A stretch of DNA of 64,000 nucleotides from Mycolicibacterium grossiae (lineage in GTDB: Bacteria > Actinomycetota > Actinomycetes > Mycobacteriales > Mycobacteriaceae): the NCBI RefSeq assembly GCF_008329645.1, contig NZ_CP043474.1, positions 2,232,001 through 2,296,000 of the forward strand, written 5' to 3'. Under the pieces are notes generated by a model, which had not been told where the DNA came from, did no database searches, and saw nothing but the letters and a program-made list of their open reading frames with translations. Position 1 is the first letter of the stretch; each line of letters opens with the position of its first letter. Both the position numbers and the translations under genes were made by a program. Positions 43,900 through 54,600 of this stretch are shown piece after piece.

Positions 43900-46571
43900 T
43901 GCAGATCCCCTCCCTCGACGACGCCATCCGCCTGGACTGCGACGTCCTCGTCATCGGCGGCGGCACCGCCGGCACCATGGCCGCATTGACGGCCGCCGAG
44001 CACGGCGCCCGAGTGCTGCTGCTGGAGAAGGCCCACGTCCGGCACTCCGGCGCGCTGGCGATGGGCATGGACGGCGTGAACAACGCCGTCATTCCCGGCA
44101 AGGCAACGCCCGAGGACTACGTCGCCGAGATCACCCGCGCCAACGACGGAATCGTCAACCAGCGCACCGTCTATCAGACCGCGACCCGCGGCTTCGCCAT
44201 GGTGCAGCGGCTCGAGCGCTACGGCGTCAAGTTCGAGAAGGACGAGCACGGTGAGTACGCGGTGCGCCGGGTGCACCGCTCCGGCTCGTACGTGCTGCCG
44301 ATGCCCGAGGGCAAGGACGTCAAGAAGGCGCTGTACCGGGTGCTGCGGCAACGCGCGATGCGGGAGAAGATCCGCATCGAGAACCGGCTGGTGCCCGTCC
44401 GCGTGCTGACCGACCAGGGCCGGGCGGTCGGCGCAGCCGCACTGAACAGCCGCACCGGTGAATTCGTCGTCGTCGGCGCGAAGGCCGTGATCCTCGCGAC
44501 CGGCCCGTGCGGGCGGCTCGGCCTACCCGCATCGGGCTACCTGTACGGCACCTACGAGAACCCGACGAACGCCGGCGACGGCTACTCGATGGCCTTTCAC
44601 GCCGGCGCGGAACTCTCCGGCATCGAGTGCTTCCAGATCAACCCACTCATCAAGGACTACAACGGACCGGCCTGCGCCTACGTCGCCAACCCGTTCGGCG
44701 GCTACCAGGTCAACGCGCAAGGTGAGCGGTTCGTCGACTCGGACTACTGGTCCGGGCAGATGATGGCCGAGGTGAAGGAGGAGATCGAGTCCGCGCGCGG
44801 GCCCATCTACCTCAAGGTGAGCCACCTGCCGGACGAGACGCTGTCGACGCTCGAGGGGATCCTGCACACCACCGAGCGCCCGACGCGCGGCACCTTCCAC
44901 GCCAACCGCGGACACGACTACCGCACGCACGACATCGAGATGCACATCTCCGAAATCGGTTTGTGCAGCGGTCATTCCGCGTCGGGGGTGTGGGTGGACG
45001 AGAACGCCCGCACCACCGTCCCCGGGCTGTACGCGGCGGGGGACCTGGCGTGCGTGCCGCACAACTACATGATCGGCGCCTTCGTGTACGGCGAGCTGGC
45101 CGGCGCGCACGCGGCGACCACACCCGCCGACGCGCCGGATGCGTTGCCCGCCGACCAGATCGCCGCGGCGCACGAGCTGATCTACCGGCCGCTGCGCCAC
45201 CCGGACGGCCCGCCGCAGCCACAGGTCGAGTACAAGCTGCGACGGTTCGTCAACGACTACGTCGCGCCGCCGAAGACCGCCTCGAAGCTGTCCCTGGCCG
45301 TGGAGACGTTCGACCGGATGCGCGACGAGGTGGCCGGCATCGGGGCGCGGACGCCGCATGAGCTGATGCGCGCGGTCGAGGTGTCATTCATCCGGGACTG
45401 CGCCGAGATGGCCGCCCGGTCGAGCCTCACTCGGACCGAATCACGGTGGGGGCTCTACCACGACCGCAGTGACGTCCCCGAGCGCGACGACGTCGAGTGG
45501 CGCTACCACCTGAACCTCCGCAAGACCGCCGACGGGGACATGGAGTTCCTCAAGCGCCCCGTCGCCCCGTACTTCGTGCCGGTGCCCGGTCTCGACGACA
45601 TCCCGAGCGCCGAGACCGAGCCCGTGGTCGTCGCGCAACCGGAGCTGGTCGGCGGGCAGGCGCCGTCGTCGGAGCGGTCGCGCATCGACAGCGGTCCGGT
45701 GCAGCCGCCGTCACCGCGCATCGCTGCGGTGCTGGCACTCGACGAGCCCACCATCGACGACCTGACGCCGTATCTAGGTGACGACGATCCGGGCGTGCGC
45801 CGCACCGCCGTCGACGTGCTCACCGAACACCTTTGCGACGGTTACGGTTCGGCGCTCGTCACGGCGCTGGGTGATCCGTCCGGCGAGGTGCGCCGCGTGG
45901 CTGCCGACGCGATCCGTGAACTGGTGGAGGTGCTGCCGGAGCCGGCCTCGGTGGCGCCGCTGCTGAACTCCGGCGACGCCATGGTCCGCGGTGCGGCGAT
46001 CTACGTCCTCAGCTCGCGCCGCGCCGGTGACCCCGGCGGCTACCGGACGGCGCTGGCCGACGCCGATCACCGGGTCCGCATCGAGGCGGTACGCGCGCTG
46101 GTGTCGGTCGACGATGCCACCGGCGTCGCCGGGGCCCGCGACGACGCCAACCGCGAGGTTCGCATCGCCGTCGCCAACGGCCTGGGCACGCTGGGTACGG
46201 GCGTCGACACCGTTCGCGGTCTGGCCGACGACCCCGATCCGCTGGTGCGGGCCGCGGCGCTGGCGGCGTTGGGTGCGGTCGGATGGGACGACGCCGACGC
46301 CGCGACGGTCGAAGGGGCGCTCGCGGCTTCGGCGTGGCAGATCCGCCAGGGCGCAGCGCGCGCCCTGGCCGGCGCGCCGTCGCCGTCGGCCGCGGTACCG
46401 CCGCTGTCCCGGGCGCTCGCCGACCCGCACCTCGACGTCCGCAAGGCCGCCGTGTTGAGCCTCACGCGCTGGGCGGCGTCGGAGGATGCGGCGCGTGCCG
46501 CGTTGACCGGGGCGCTCGACGACGGTGACGCGGACGTCCGCGCCTACGCCCGGCAGGCGTTGGCGACGTAG
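43899..46571 (+). CDS. AprA/FrdA-like flavoprotein with C-terminal HEAT repeats
   Basis: 890 aa. Residues about 1-570 are an FAD-binding fumarate-reductase/adenylylsulfate-reductase alpha-type domain: CDVLVIGGGTAGTMAALTAA (about 13-32), SGALAMGMDGVNNAVIPGKA, AVILATGPCGRLG, and TVPGLYAAGDLACVPHNYMI (about 370-389). After an acidic/proline linker (about 570-605), residues about 610-890 form HEAT-like helical repeats (DDPGVRRTAVDVLTEHL, GDPSGEVRRVAADAIREL, repeated about every 30 residues). The enzyme would take electrons through the operon's diferredoxin. HEAT fusion suggests a protein partner. Substrate unknown; sulfur oxyanion chemistry is suggested only by AprAB likeness. Confidence 0.85.
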   Translation: MQIPSLDDAIRLDCDVLVIGGGTAGTMAALTAAEHGARVLLLEKAHVRHSGALAMGMDGVNNAVIPGKATPEDYVAEITRANDGIVNQRTVYQTATRGFAMVQRLERYGVKFEKDEHGEYAVRRVHRSGSYVLPMPEGKDVKKALYRVLRQRAMREKIRIENRLVPVRVLTDQGRAVGAAALNSRTGEFVVVGAKAVILATGPCGRLGLPASGYLYGTYENPTNAGDGYSMAFHAGAELSGIECFQINPLIKDYNGPACAYVANPFGGYQVNAQGERFVDSDYWSGQMMAEVKEEIESARGPIYLKVSHLPDETLSTLEGILHTTERPTRGTFHANRGHDYRTHDIEMHISEIGLCSGHSASGVWVDENARTTVPGLYAAGDLACVPHNYMIGAFVYGELAGAHAATTPADAPDALPADQIAAAHELIYRPLRHPDGPPQPQVEYKLRRFVNDYVAPPKTASKLSLAVETFDRMRDEVAGIGARTPHELMRAVEVSFIRDCAEMAARSSLTRTESRWGLYHDRSDVPERDDVEWRYHLNLRKTADGDMEFLKRPVAPYFVPVPGLDDIPSAETEPVVVAQPELVGGQAPSSERSRIDSGPVQPPSPRIAAVLALDEPTIDDLTPYLGDDDPGVRRTAVDVLTEHLCDGYGSALVTALGDPSGEVRRVAADAIRELVEVLPEPASVAPLLNSGDAMVRGAAIYVLSSRRAGDPGGYRTALADADHRVRIEAVRALVSVDDATGVAGARDDANREVRIAVANGLGTLGTGVDTVRGLADDPDPLVRAAALAALGAVGWDDADAATVEGALAASAWQIRQGAARALAGAPSPSAAVPPLSRALADPHLDVRKAAVLSLTRWAASEDAARAALTGALDDGDADVRAYARQALAT

Positions 46572-46587
46572 CGTCACGATCGCGTCA

Positions 46588-46603
46588 TGTGATGTGGATC
46601 ACA
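46588..46603. promoter_or_regulatory. CRP/cAMP-type binding site
   Basis: TGTGATGTGGATCACA, an exact match to TGTGA-N6-TCACA, the mycobacterial Crp (Rv3676-type) consensus. Centred about 50 bp upstream of the ATG at 46645 and just after the flavoprotein stop, so it likely controls the small membrane protein. Confidence 0.7.
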
Positions 46604-46644
46604 ACGAGCGTATCCTGAAGGCATCCTCGCGAAGGGAGATGCCC

Positions 46645-46941
46645 ATGAAGGGTGCACATCGAGATCCCATCGACCATGCGCGGACCTGCCAACCGCGGGC
46701 GGGCGAATCGTTCATCGACACGCTCTGGCTGCCGGGCCTCATCCTGATCGGGCTCGGCACGGCGATGATCGCCGGCTTCGTCGCGGCGACCGCGTACGGA
46801 CGGTTCGACCTGCAGCTGCCGCTCGGGCTGATCGCCGGTGCGCTGGTCACCGCCGGTGGAGTCCTCGTCGCGCTCGAACACCACCGCGTGGTGCGCGTCG
46901 AGCGGCAGTGGGAGGCCGACCACCCGCGCCGGGTGGCCTAG
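46645..46941 (+). CDS. Small two-TM membrane protein
   Basis: 98 aa. Two hydrophobic helices (LPGLILIGLGTAMIAGFVAATA, about 32-52 in outline, and LPLGLIAGALVTAGGVLVAL, about 60-80) with charged ends; the tail RVERQWEADHPRRVA is basic. ATG 46645 is preferred since AAGGGAG ends 6 nt before it. A consensus CRP site is upstream, so it may respond to carbon or energy state. No family recognised. Overlaps the convergent acetyltransferase gene by 4 nt. Confidence 0.7.
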   Translation: MKGAHRDPIDHARTCQPRAGESFIDTLWLPGLILIGLGTAMIAGFVAATAYGRFDLQLPLGLIAGALVTAGGVLVALEHHRVVRVERQWEADHPRRVA

Positions 46942-47294
46942 CGGAGGTCCGGCGCGCCGACGCGCTCGCGGAGCCACGCGAGGACCTCGCGCGTCGGACG
47001 GTCGACCACGTCGGCGTACTCGTCGTGCTTCTTCACGTACGCGGCGACCGTCGGGCACACCGGCACGATGCGCAGGCCGTCGCCGCGCGTGGCCGCCAAC
47101 GCCTCGGCGATGACGATGGTCGCGAGGCCGCGTCCGCCGAACGCATCGTCGACCTCGGTGTGGTAGAAGATCCGCGCACCGTCGCGGTCAGCGAAGGCGG
47201 TGAGGCCTACCGGATTTCCGTCGACGAGGACGGCGTAGTCGCCCTCGCGGCGGACCACCTCGACGGGTGCACCGGTCTTGTCGGTCAACGGCAT
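46938..47294 (-). CDS. Small GNAT-like N-acetyltransferase (YjdJ-type)
   Basis: 118 aa. The acetyl-CoA loop reads EVDDAFGGRGLATIVIAEAL (about residues 48-67), preceded by DRDGARIFYHTEV and followed by RIVPVCPTVAAYVKKHDEY, the pattern of the short GNAT (Gcn5-related, YjdJ) proteins. Start ATG 47294 has GAGGAG upstream. Divergent from the AhpD-like gene with a palindrome between them. Acceptor unknown. Confidence 0.85.
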   Translation of the reverse strand: MPLTDKTGAPVEVVRREGDYAVLVDGNPVGLTAFADRDGARIFYHTEVDDAFGGRGLATIVIAEALAATRGDGLRIVPVCPTVAAYVKKHDEYADVVDRPTREVLAWLRERVGAPDLR

Positions 47295-47313
47295 GATGCT
47301 CCTCGGGCCCACG

Positions 47314-47333
47314 TACGATCGCAGCCGATCGTA
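47314..47333. promoter_or_regulatory. Palindromic operator between GNAT and AhpD-like genes
   Basis: TACGATCG and CGATCGTA, perfect 8-bp arms with CAGC between them, lying 20 bp from each start codon. The position suits a dimeric repressor acting on both genes. The TetR gene at 47813-48508, just past the AhpD-like gene, is the nearest candidate regulator (inference). Confidence 0.65.
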
Positions 47334-47351
47334 TCGACCAGAAGGCGCGTG

Positions 47352-47807
47352 ATGGACACCAAGCACGTCTACATCGACAAGCAGCATCCGTCGAACTACA
47401 AGTCGCTGGTCGGGGTGGCCACCAGCGTCGGCGACGCCGCCGCCGCGGCGGGCCTGACCCGGGACCTCGTCGAACTCCTCAACGTGCGGGTGTCACAGAT
47501 CAACGGCTGCCCGACGTGTCTCGAGGTGCACATCCGCAAGGCGTCGGCCGCGGGGGTCAGCGTCGCCAAGCTCGCCACGCTCTCGGTGTGGCGTGACACC
47601 GACCTCTTCGACGACCGCGAGCAGGCGGCGCTGCGCCTGGCCGAGATCACCACCACGCTGCCCGACCACGACATCGCCGATCGCGAGTACGGCCGTGCCC
47701 GTCAGGTGCTGACCGACGACGAACTCTCCGCCGTCATCTGGGTGGCCACCGCGATGAACGCCTTCAACCGGGTCTCGATCCTCAGCCGGCACCCGGTCAA
47801 GCCCTGA
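47352..47807 (+). CDS. Carboxymuconolactone decarboxylase/AhpD-family protein
   Basis: 151 aa. The AhpD core motif with redox-active cysteines is NGCPTCLEVHIRKA (about residues 48-61), CxxC followed by His, with RDLVELLNVRVSQI before and AVIWVATAMNAFNRVSI after. Probably an alkylhydroperoxidase-like disulfide reductase. Start ATG 47352 with GAAGG upstream. Confidence 0.9.
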   Translation: MDTKHVYIDKQHPSNYKSLVGVATSVGDAAAAAGLTRDLVELLNVRVSQINGCPTCLEVHIRKASAAGVSVAKLATLSVWRDTDLFDDREQAALRLAEITTTLPDHDIADREYGRARQVLTDDELSAVIWVATAMNAFNRVSILSRHPVKP

Positions 47808-47812
47808 TCCTC

Positions 47813-48508
47813 TCAGAGGCGTGCGTCGGTCGCCCTCGCGACGCTGCGGTCCAGGTGGAGTCTCGCAGCCAGCGCGAGGATGGGTTCGTGCAGTGCCAGG
47901 ACGCCCGCCACGTCGCCGTCGATGAGCGCTTGCGTCACGAGGGTGGAGGTGGTGGCCACCAATGACTGGCACGCGAAGACGTCCCGCTTGCTCCGTGCTG
48001 CGAAGACCGCCGCCACGCCATCGACGAACGCCCCTTGCATGCGCAATCGGCGTTGCATGGCCTCCGCTCCTGCCGCATACGTCTCGACGAGGTAGACGCG
48101 CGACGTCACGGGGTGTGCGGCGATTGCCGCGAGGTAGGCGCCGAGCATGACCTCGAAGCGTTCCATCGGTGTTCCGCCGCGGGGCGCCGCGACGACGGTG
48201 GCCACCATCCGTTCCTGCAGACGTGCGTATCCCGCCATGAAGCAGTCCTGCTTCGAGGAGAAGTACTCGTAGAACGTCGGCCGGGAGACGTGGGCACGGG
48301 TAATGATGTCGGACACGGTCGTGTTGGCGAAGCCCTTCTCCGCCATCACCGTTGCCATCGCCTCGAAGATCCTTCGCCGTTGATGTGCAGCGACCTCGTC
48401 GCGAGTCATGTGGTGGCGGCCGGCGGGAAGCCTCTCCATGACGTCGGCGTCGATCGTCCGCCGGTCCAGTGCAGGCCGGGCGGAGACGGACTTCGTCGCA
48501 CGTGCCAC
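47813..48508 (-). CDS. TetR-family transcriptional regulator
   Basis: 231 aa with an N-terminal extension of about 38 residues before the DNA-binding domain. HTH: TTVSDIITRAHVSRPTFYEY (about residues 63-82), then FSSKQDCFMAG. The C-terminal part is variable. GTG 48508 is the longest start; a Met near residue 34 (MTRDEVAAHQRRRI) is a reasonable alternative. Convergent with the AhpD-like gene (5-bp gap). Targets may include the palindromes at 47314 or 54970. Confidence 0.88.
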   Translation of the reverse strand: MARATKSVSARPALDRRTIDADVMERLPAGRHHMTRDEVAAHQRRRIFEAMATVMAEKGFANTTVSDIITRAHVSRPTFYEYFSSKQDCFMAGYARLQERMVATVVAAPRGGTPMERFEVMLGAYLAAIAAHPVTSRVYLVETYAAGAEAMQRRLRMQGAFVDGVAAVFAARSKRDVFACQSLVATTSTLVTQALIDGDVAGVLALHEPILALAARLHLDRSVARATDARL

Positions 48509-48611
48509 CCGGCGATCATAGACCGGTCATCGTTGCAAAGCGTTGTGAGTGAACGTCTTTGCGTCGTCAACGACCGCGGCCAGCGCTGCAGCCACCGGAG
48601 CGGAACGCGCG

Positions 48612-51600
48612 TCAGACGGTCACGGAGCCGTTGGACGTCGGGCTGGCGAGGTCGACGAGGAAGACACCGGCGTCGGTCTGCTGGTAGGCGCCGGTCGCGT
48701 CGACCACCGTGGACACGGTGGCGGTACCGGGCACCGTGACCGTCCGTGACGTGCCATCGGCACGGACCACGGTGACCGTCGTCGTGCTGCCGCTCACCGA
48801 CGTCGTGTAGTACGCATCGGATCCGGCGACGAGGGAGCCCACGGGTCGGCCCGGCAGCCCGATCACCGTCGCCGTTCCGTCCGGCTGGACGACCGTGACG
48901 CGGTAGTCGTTGCCGATGCGGTGCGCGATCACGAACGCGCCACTGGCCGGGTCCACGAAGGAATCACCGGGTAGACCGATCGCGGTGCTCACTGCGGTGT
49001 TAGCACCCACGACGGTGACCGCGACGTTGCCCGCGGCGTCCCGGCTGACGACGTAGACCGCGGTGGGCGCTGCGTCGAGATCCGGCCCGTCGACGACGAC
49101 CCCGGGGAGTCCGACGACCCGCGCCGTACCATCCGGCGCGATGACGGTCACGGCATCGGTCGATCCCGTCCGTACCGTGAGATACGTTGCCCCGGAGACG
49201 GAGTCGACGACGACGCCGTTCCTGGGTGCGCCGCCGAGCAGCGTGTTCCGTACCGTCCCGTTCTCGTCGACCGTGCGATACACGTACGTCGAGGACGTCG
49301 GGTCGGCGACGACGAAGCCAACGCGGCGATTCGTCGCGTCGGTGGCGAGGTCCTCGGGTCGCAGACCGTCGGGAACGGCGACGGTGGGCAGCGTCGTGAG
49401 CGACGAATTCAGGACGGTCAGCCAACTGGTGCGGCCGGCGTCGCTGATCACGTAGGCGACACCCGACGATGCGACGACGGGCTGCCCGACGGGTGCACCC
49501 GGCAGGTCGGTGCTCAAGACCGTCAGGGATCGACCGCTCGACCCGATGATCGAGACACGGTACGTGCGCTCACCGGAAGTGCCAGGGAGGGTGGTGAACT
49601 GAATGATCGTGCCGGAGTCGTCGACGATCGGGGCGATGGACGCGCCCAGTCCGTCGATGGCCGATCCGCGTAGCGTCGCCTTCATGATCGTGCCGTCGCG
49701 GTACACGACGACCGCGGTCGCCGGGTTGCCGGCGGTGTCGGTGTAGCCGACGGTGATCACCGAACCGACCACCTGCATCGTCGAGCGATCGGGCGCGCCG
49801 GTGAAGGAGGTACGGGTGACGGTCGTCGACGGGTGGACGTTGCCCGTGGCCGCAAGCGTCGTCTTCTCGATGGCCACACTCCAGTCGGCGCTGAAGTCCG
49901 AGAACACGGTGGCCGAGTAGACGTCCAACGAGCCGTCGGGATTGCCGACGACGTCGCCGATGGGCGTGCCGCTGAAGGTGGTGACCCGCGAGGTGCCATC
50001 GGACTTCAGGGCCATCAGCGCTTGGGTGCCCGCCCCGGTGATGGTCCTGATCGCGAGCGTGTTGCGTTGCACCTCGGCCGCATCGACCAGCGAGCCACCC
50101 AGTCGCACCGTGCTGGTGGTTCCGTCGGTGCGGATGACGACGACGGAGGTGTAGCCGAATTGGCTGTTCGTGAACGCGAAGAGGCTGCCGTCATCGGTCT
50201 GTCGGAAGATCGGCGTCGATTCGGCCAGCTCGACGGTCGAAGCGCCCGCGAGGGACACGACGGTGACCGCGTGCGTCTCGGCGGTAGGAGCCGACACCAC
50301 CAGGACCGTTCCGGTTGCCTGATCGACGAAGGTGTCGGTCGGCTCACCGGGCAGCACCGTCGAGATCGCGCCCGTGGGTCCGACCAGCGTCACGGCATGA
50401 GAGCCATCAGCCGAGCGCGTGTACTGGTAGAGGTTGTCGCCGGCCGATGACGGCTCGCCGATCGGCGTGCCCGGCAGTGCCACGGCGCGCGGTTGACCGC
50501 CGCGTTCGACGATGACGAGCGCGTAGGCTCCGGCGGCGTTGCGGACCGTGACGTAGGCGACGCCCGCATCGGCGTCGACGAAGGGGGTGCCGACGATGGT
50601 GGATCCGGTGGGCGTTCCGAAGATCGCCGCGACGGGTGCAGGGGACACCGATGGTGTCACCGTGACGGTTTGCGAGGACACGCCGTCGCTCACCCGAATG
50701 GTGAACACGTCGACGTCGTCGGCGGTGCCGACCGTCGCGAACGCCGCCAGCCTGTCGACGGGATCGGGTGTGTAGGTGAAGGTCCCGTCGGCGGCCAGTC
50801 GCACCGTGCCGTACGTGGGAGCCGATGCCACGGAGAACATCAGGCCCTGCCGGGTGGTGTTGATCGCGCCGTCGATGGCGGCGGATCCGGTGGTGGGCGA
50901 GCCGAGTGTCACGGGGGTGGCTGGGTCGACGATGACGGGCGGCGTGACGGTGATGGTCACCGTGCCGGTGTCGCTGGACGAGCCGTCGGACACCGTGAAG
51001 ACGAACGAATCCTCGCCCACGAAACCGGATCGCGGTGTGTAGGTGAACGCACCATTCGATGAGACGACCACCGTTCCATTGGCGGTGGTGCCGGCGGCGC
51101 TGAAGAGGGGTTGCGGGCCGTCGGGGTCGGTCACGGTCAGCGTGCCCGACACGGCGGTGTCGCGCAGCGTCGTGAACGTTGCGTCGCCCGCCACCGGAGC
51201 GGCGTTCACGGCGACGACGACGATGGACGCCGAGCCCCTGACGGTGTTCGTGCCGTCCGACACGTCGTAGGCGATCACCGTCGTTCCCGCCGCGTTCGAG
51301 GTGAAGGTGAACGAGCCGTCGGTAGCCAAGGTCAACGTCCCGGAACCCTGCTGCCCGACGAACGCGTAGGTGAGGGTGTCCCCATTGGCATCGACGTCGT
51401 TGGTGGCGAGGCTCGCCTGCAGCGGCTTGCCGGCGTCGACGGTGAAGACGTCGCGGCCGAGGACCGGAGCCACGTTCACGGGCTTGATGGTCACCGTGAC
51501 CGGGACGGTGATCGATCCGCCGTAGCCGTCGGATACTCCCACCGTGAAGGTGTCGGTGCGTGCCGTCGGGTCGGTGACCGCGGCGAGTTGCGCGGCCGGC

Positions 51601-54600
51601 GTCGGGCGGTACGTGAACGACCCGTCGGCGGCGACGGTGACCGAGCCGCGGGTCGGCGTACTCGCCACGAAGGTGAGCGGATCGCGGTCGGCGTCGGTGA
51701 CGTTGAGGTTGCCGGTGACGAGACCATCGGCGGCGGGCGTGCCCGCGGTGGCGCCGGTCGACGTGGGGACTGCGTTGCGCTTGCCGACGGTGACGACGAC
51801 GGTCACCGTGCGCGTGCCGCCGAGTCCGTCGGCGACCGTCACCGAGAACGAGTCGGTCGACGTCGACGACGGTGCGCCCACGGCGGCGGCAGCGTGGCGG
51901 GCGGCGTCGGTGGGGCGGTAGGTGAAGGTGCCGTCGGCGCCGACGGTGAAGGTGCCCTTGGTGGTGCTGCCGCTGGTCGGGGTGTAGCTCAGGACGTTGC
52001 CGTCGGGGTCGGTCACTCCGAGCGTGCCCGTCACGACGCCCGTCGTGACGTTCGGGGTCGACACCGTGGGCGGGCGGACGCCGATTGGTGCCGCGTTCAC
52101 GTTCGCGGACACCACCTTCAGCACCGACACGGACCCGACGGTGAAGTTCGACGTGAAGGCCGTGCCGTCGGGGGTAAACGCCACGTACTGGGGAGTCTGG
52201 CCGACCTGCACCGGCGCGCCGATGGTCGCGCCCGTCGCCGTGTCCACCACCGCGACCTGACCGTTGGTGAGCGTCACGTACGCAACGGACCCGTCCGGAC
52301 TCACCCGGACGCCGCGGGATGCCGCACCGAGGGCCACCTCCCGTTGGGTTCCGCTCACCGTGTCGACGATGGTCAGCGTGGTCCCACTGTTGTTCGTCAC
52401 GAAGACGTGACGACCGTCGGCGCTGACGTCGAGGCCGGTCGGATTGGTGCCGAGTGCTCGCTCGTCGACGACGGTGTTCGTGGCGGTGTCGATGACGGCG
52501 AGGCCGGCGCCGCCGGTGTTGCGCGTGACGTAGACGTAGCGGCCGTCCGGGCTTGCGGCGATGTTGTTCGGCCCGACCGTTCCCGGGAGGTCGACGTACC
52601 GCACGTTCGTGACGTCGGTCGGGTCGATGATGGCCACGCGGTTGGCGTTGGTGCCGCGGGTGGTCACGTAGACGAGGCGTTCACCGCTCGGCAGCGTGAC
52701 CTCGAGGAGGTCGCGCGCCGTGCCGCCGACCCGGACCGGCGTCTGCGTGCCGGTAGTGGTGTCGACGATGACCACCGTCCCGTTGCCGCCGTTGCCCGCG
52801 GACACGTAGACGCGGCCGTCGCTGCCTGCGTCGAGGTACTCCGTCTCCGTGACGCCGGTGATCTGCAGTGTGCCCACGACGGTGTTGGTGGTGGGATCGA
52901 TCGTCTTGAGCACGCCGTCACGGCCGATGACGTACACCCGCGTGGCGGTGGCGTCGACGTCGATGATGCTCGAGCCCGTCGGGATGCTGTCGACGACCAC
53001 GAGGCGCGCCGGGTCGATCTCGGCGGTGATGGTGATCGGTGTGCTGGCCGCACCGTCGGAGGCAGTAATGGTGAAGGTGCGCGAATCGGCGCCCGGCGTG
53101 AGGTTGGCCTGCAGGCGGTCGGCCACGGTCGGGGTGAAGACGTACCGACCGGTGACCGCGTCGAAGGTGACGCGACCCGACGACGGCTGCGTCACGGTGT
53201 AGGTCAGGGTCGGGCTGTCGACGTCGGTGAAACCGACGGTGCCCGTGACGCTTCCGGTGGCGTAATCCACGGACTGCGGGCCGGGCGCGGCCACCGGCGC
53301 ATCGTTGACGGCCCGGACGGTGATCGTCGCCGTGGCCGTCGCGGTGGCGCCGGCACGATCGCTGAAGGAGTAGGTGAAGGAGTCGGTGCCGAAGAAGTTC
53401 CCCGACGGGGTGTAGTCGAAGGTGCCGTCGGGGCGAAGGACGAGGGATCCCTGAGTGGTGGAGCTGACGACGCCGTAGCTGCGGGTGTCGCCCTGGTTGG
53501 GGTCGGCGTCGTTGAGCGAGACGTCACCCGTCAAGGGAGTGTCCTCGTCGACGGAGAAGGCATCGTCGCGAGCGATGGGGTTCTGGTTGATCGGCGTGAC
53601 GGCGACGGTGATCACTCGACGCGTCGCAGGTGGTGTGGTGAGGGCGAGGAGCGCCCCGACGAGGTCGAGGCGTGCCAGCGCCGCTCCGACGTCCTGGAGG
53701 TGCAGTCCCGTTCCGGCGCTGGTGGCGGTCAGCGTGAACGAGTCGACGCCTCCGGTGCGGGCCAGTTCGACGGTCGGGGTGTAGGTGAAGGTGCCGTCGG
53801 GCCGTACGACGACGCTGCCGCCGTTGACCGGCGTCGACGTCGACACCGTCACCGGGTCGCCGTCCCGATCGGTGATCACGACGCGTCCCGAGACGGCTCC
53901 GTTGACGTCCTGGCTGTTGCCCGTCGCGGTGTAGGCGACCGTCGGGGCGGAGTTGAAGAAATTGCGGTCGATCTCGCGGCGCACCCAGGCCAGGACGGCG
54001 AACAGGGTGGGCGGCGGCGCCGGCGCCGCCGGACCGGGGGCGAGCAGGGGCGACAGCGCCACGGCGAGTAGTCCGGCCGCGGCGTTCAGGAAGGTGCCGG
54101 GCAGTCGCACAAGGGCTTGCAGCGGGTCGACGGGCGCAGCGGCGGGCACGACCGTGAAGGTCGCCGTCTGAGCCATTGCAGTGGACGCGCCCGCCGCGGG
54201 GCTCGCCGTCACCGTCTGCGCCGCAACGGAATCGCGAGCGGTGGCTGCGGTGTCCGGACGGACGGCCACTGGGGCCGTCGCGGCGGCGGTCGCGCGTGCC
54301 GGGGAATCGCCGCGAGTCAGGGGTGACGGTGCGCTGCGAGGTGCGCTCTCGCTCGACGGGATCGTGGACGTCGGCGAGGTGGTCGGCGCTGCTTCCTCGG
54401 AGGTCGGTGTCGGGGCGACGCCGTCAGCTGGAGCCGGGGCCGGCGGTGACGGCGTGGCCGACTCCGTGCCGTCGGCGGCGCCGGACGTCGGGTCCGTCGG
54501 TTCGGGCGAGGTCGACGGCGCAGATGGTTCGGCGTCGTCGGCCTTCTCGCCGGTGACGCGCTCGGACGTCAACGCACCACCGGAGCTGCTCACCGAGGAC

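Noticed and set aside
51111..54071. Rightward open frame of 986 codons opposite the giant repeat protein
   Set aside because: Arg/Gly/Asp/Val composition typical of the complement of GC-rich repeats; no signal peptide or domain.
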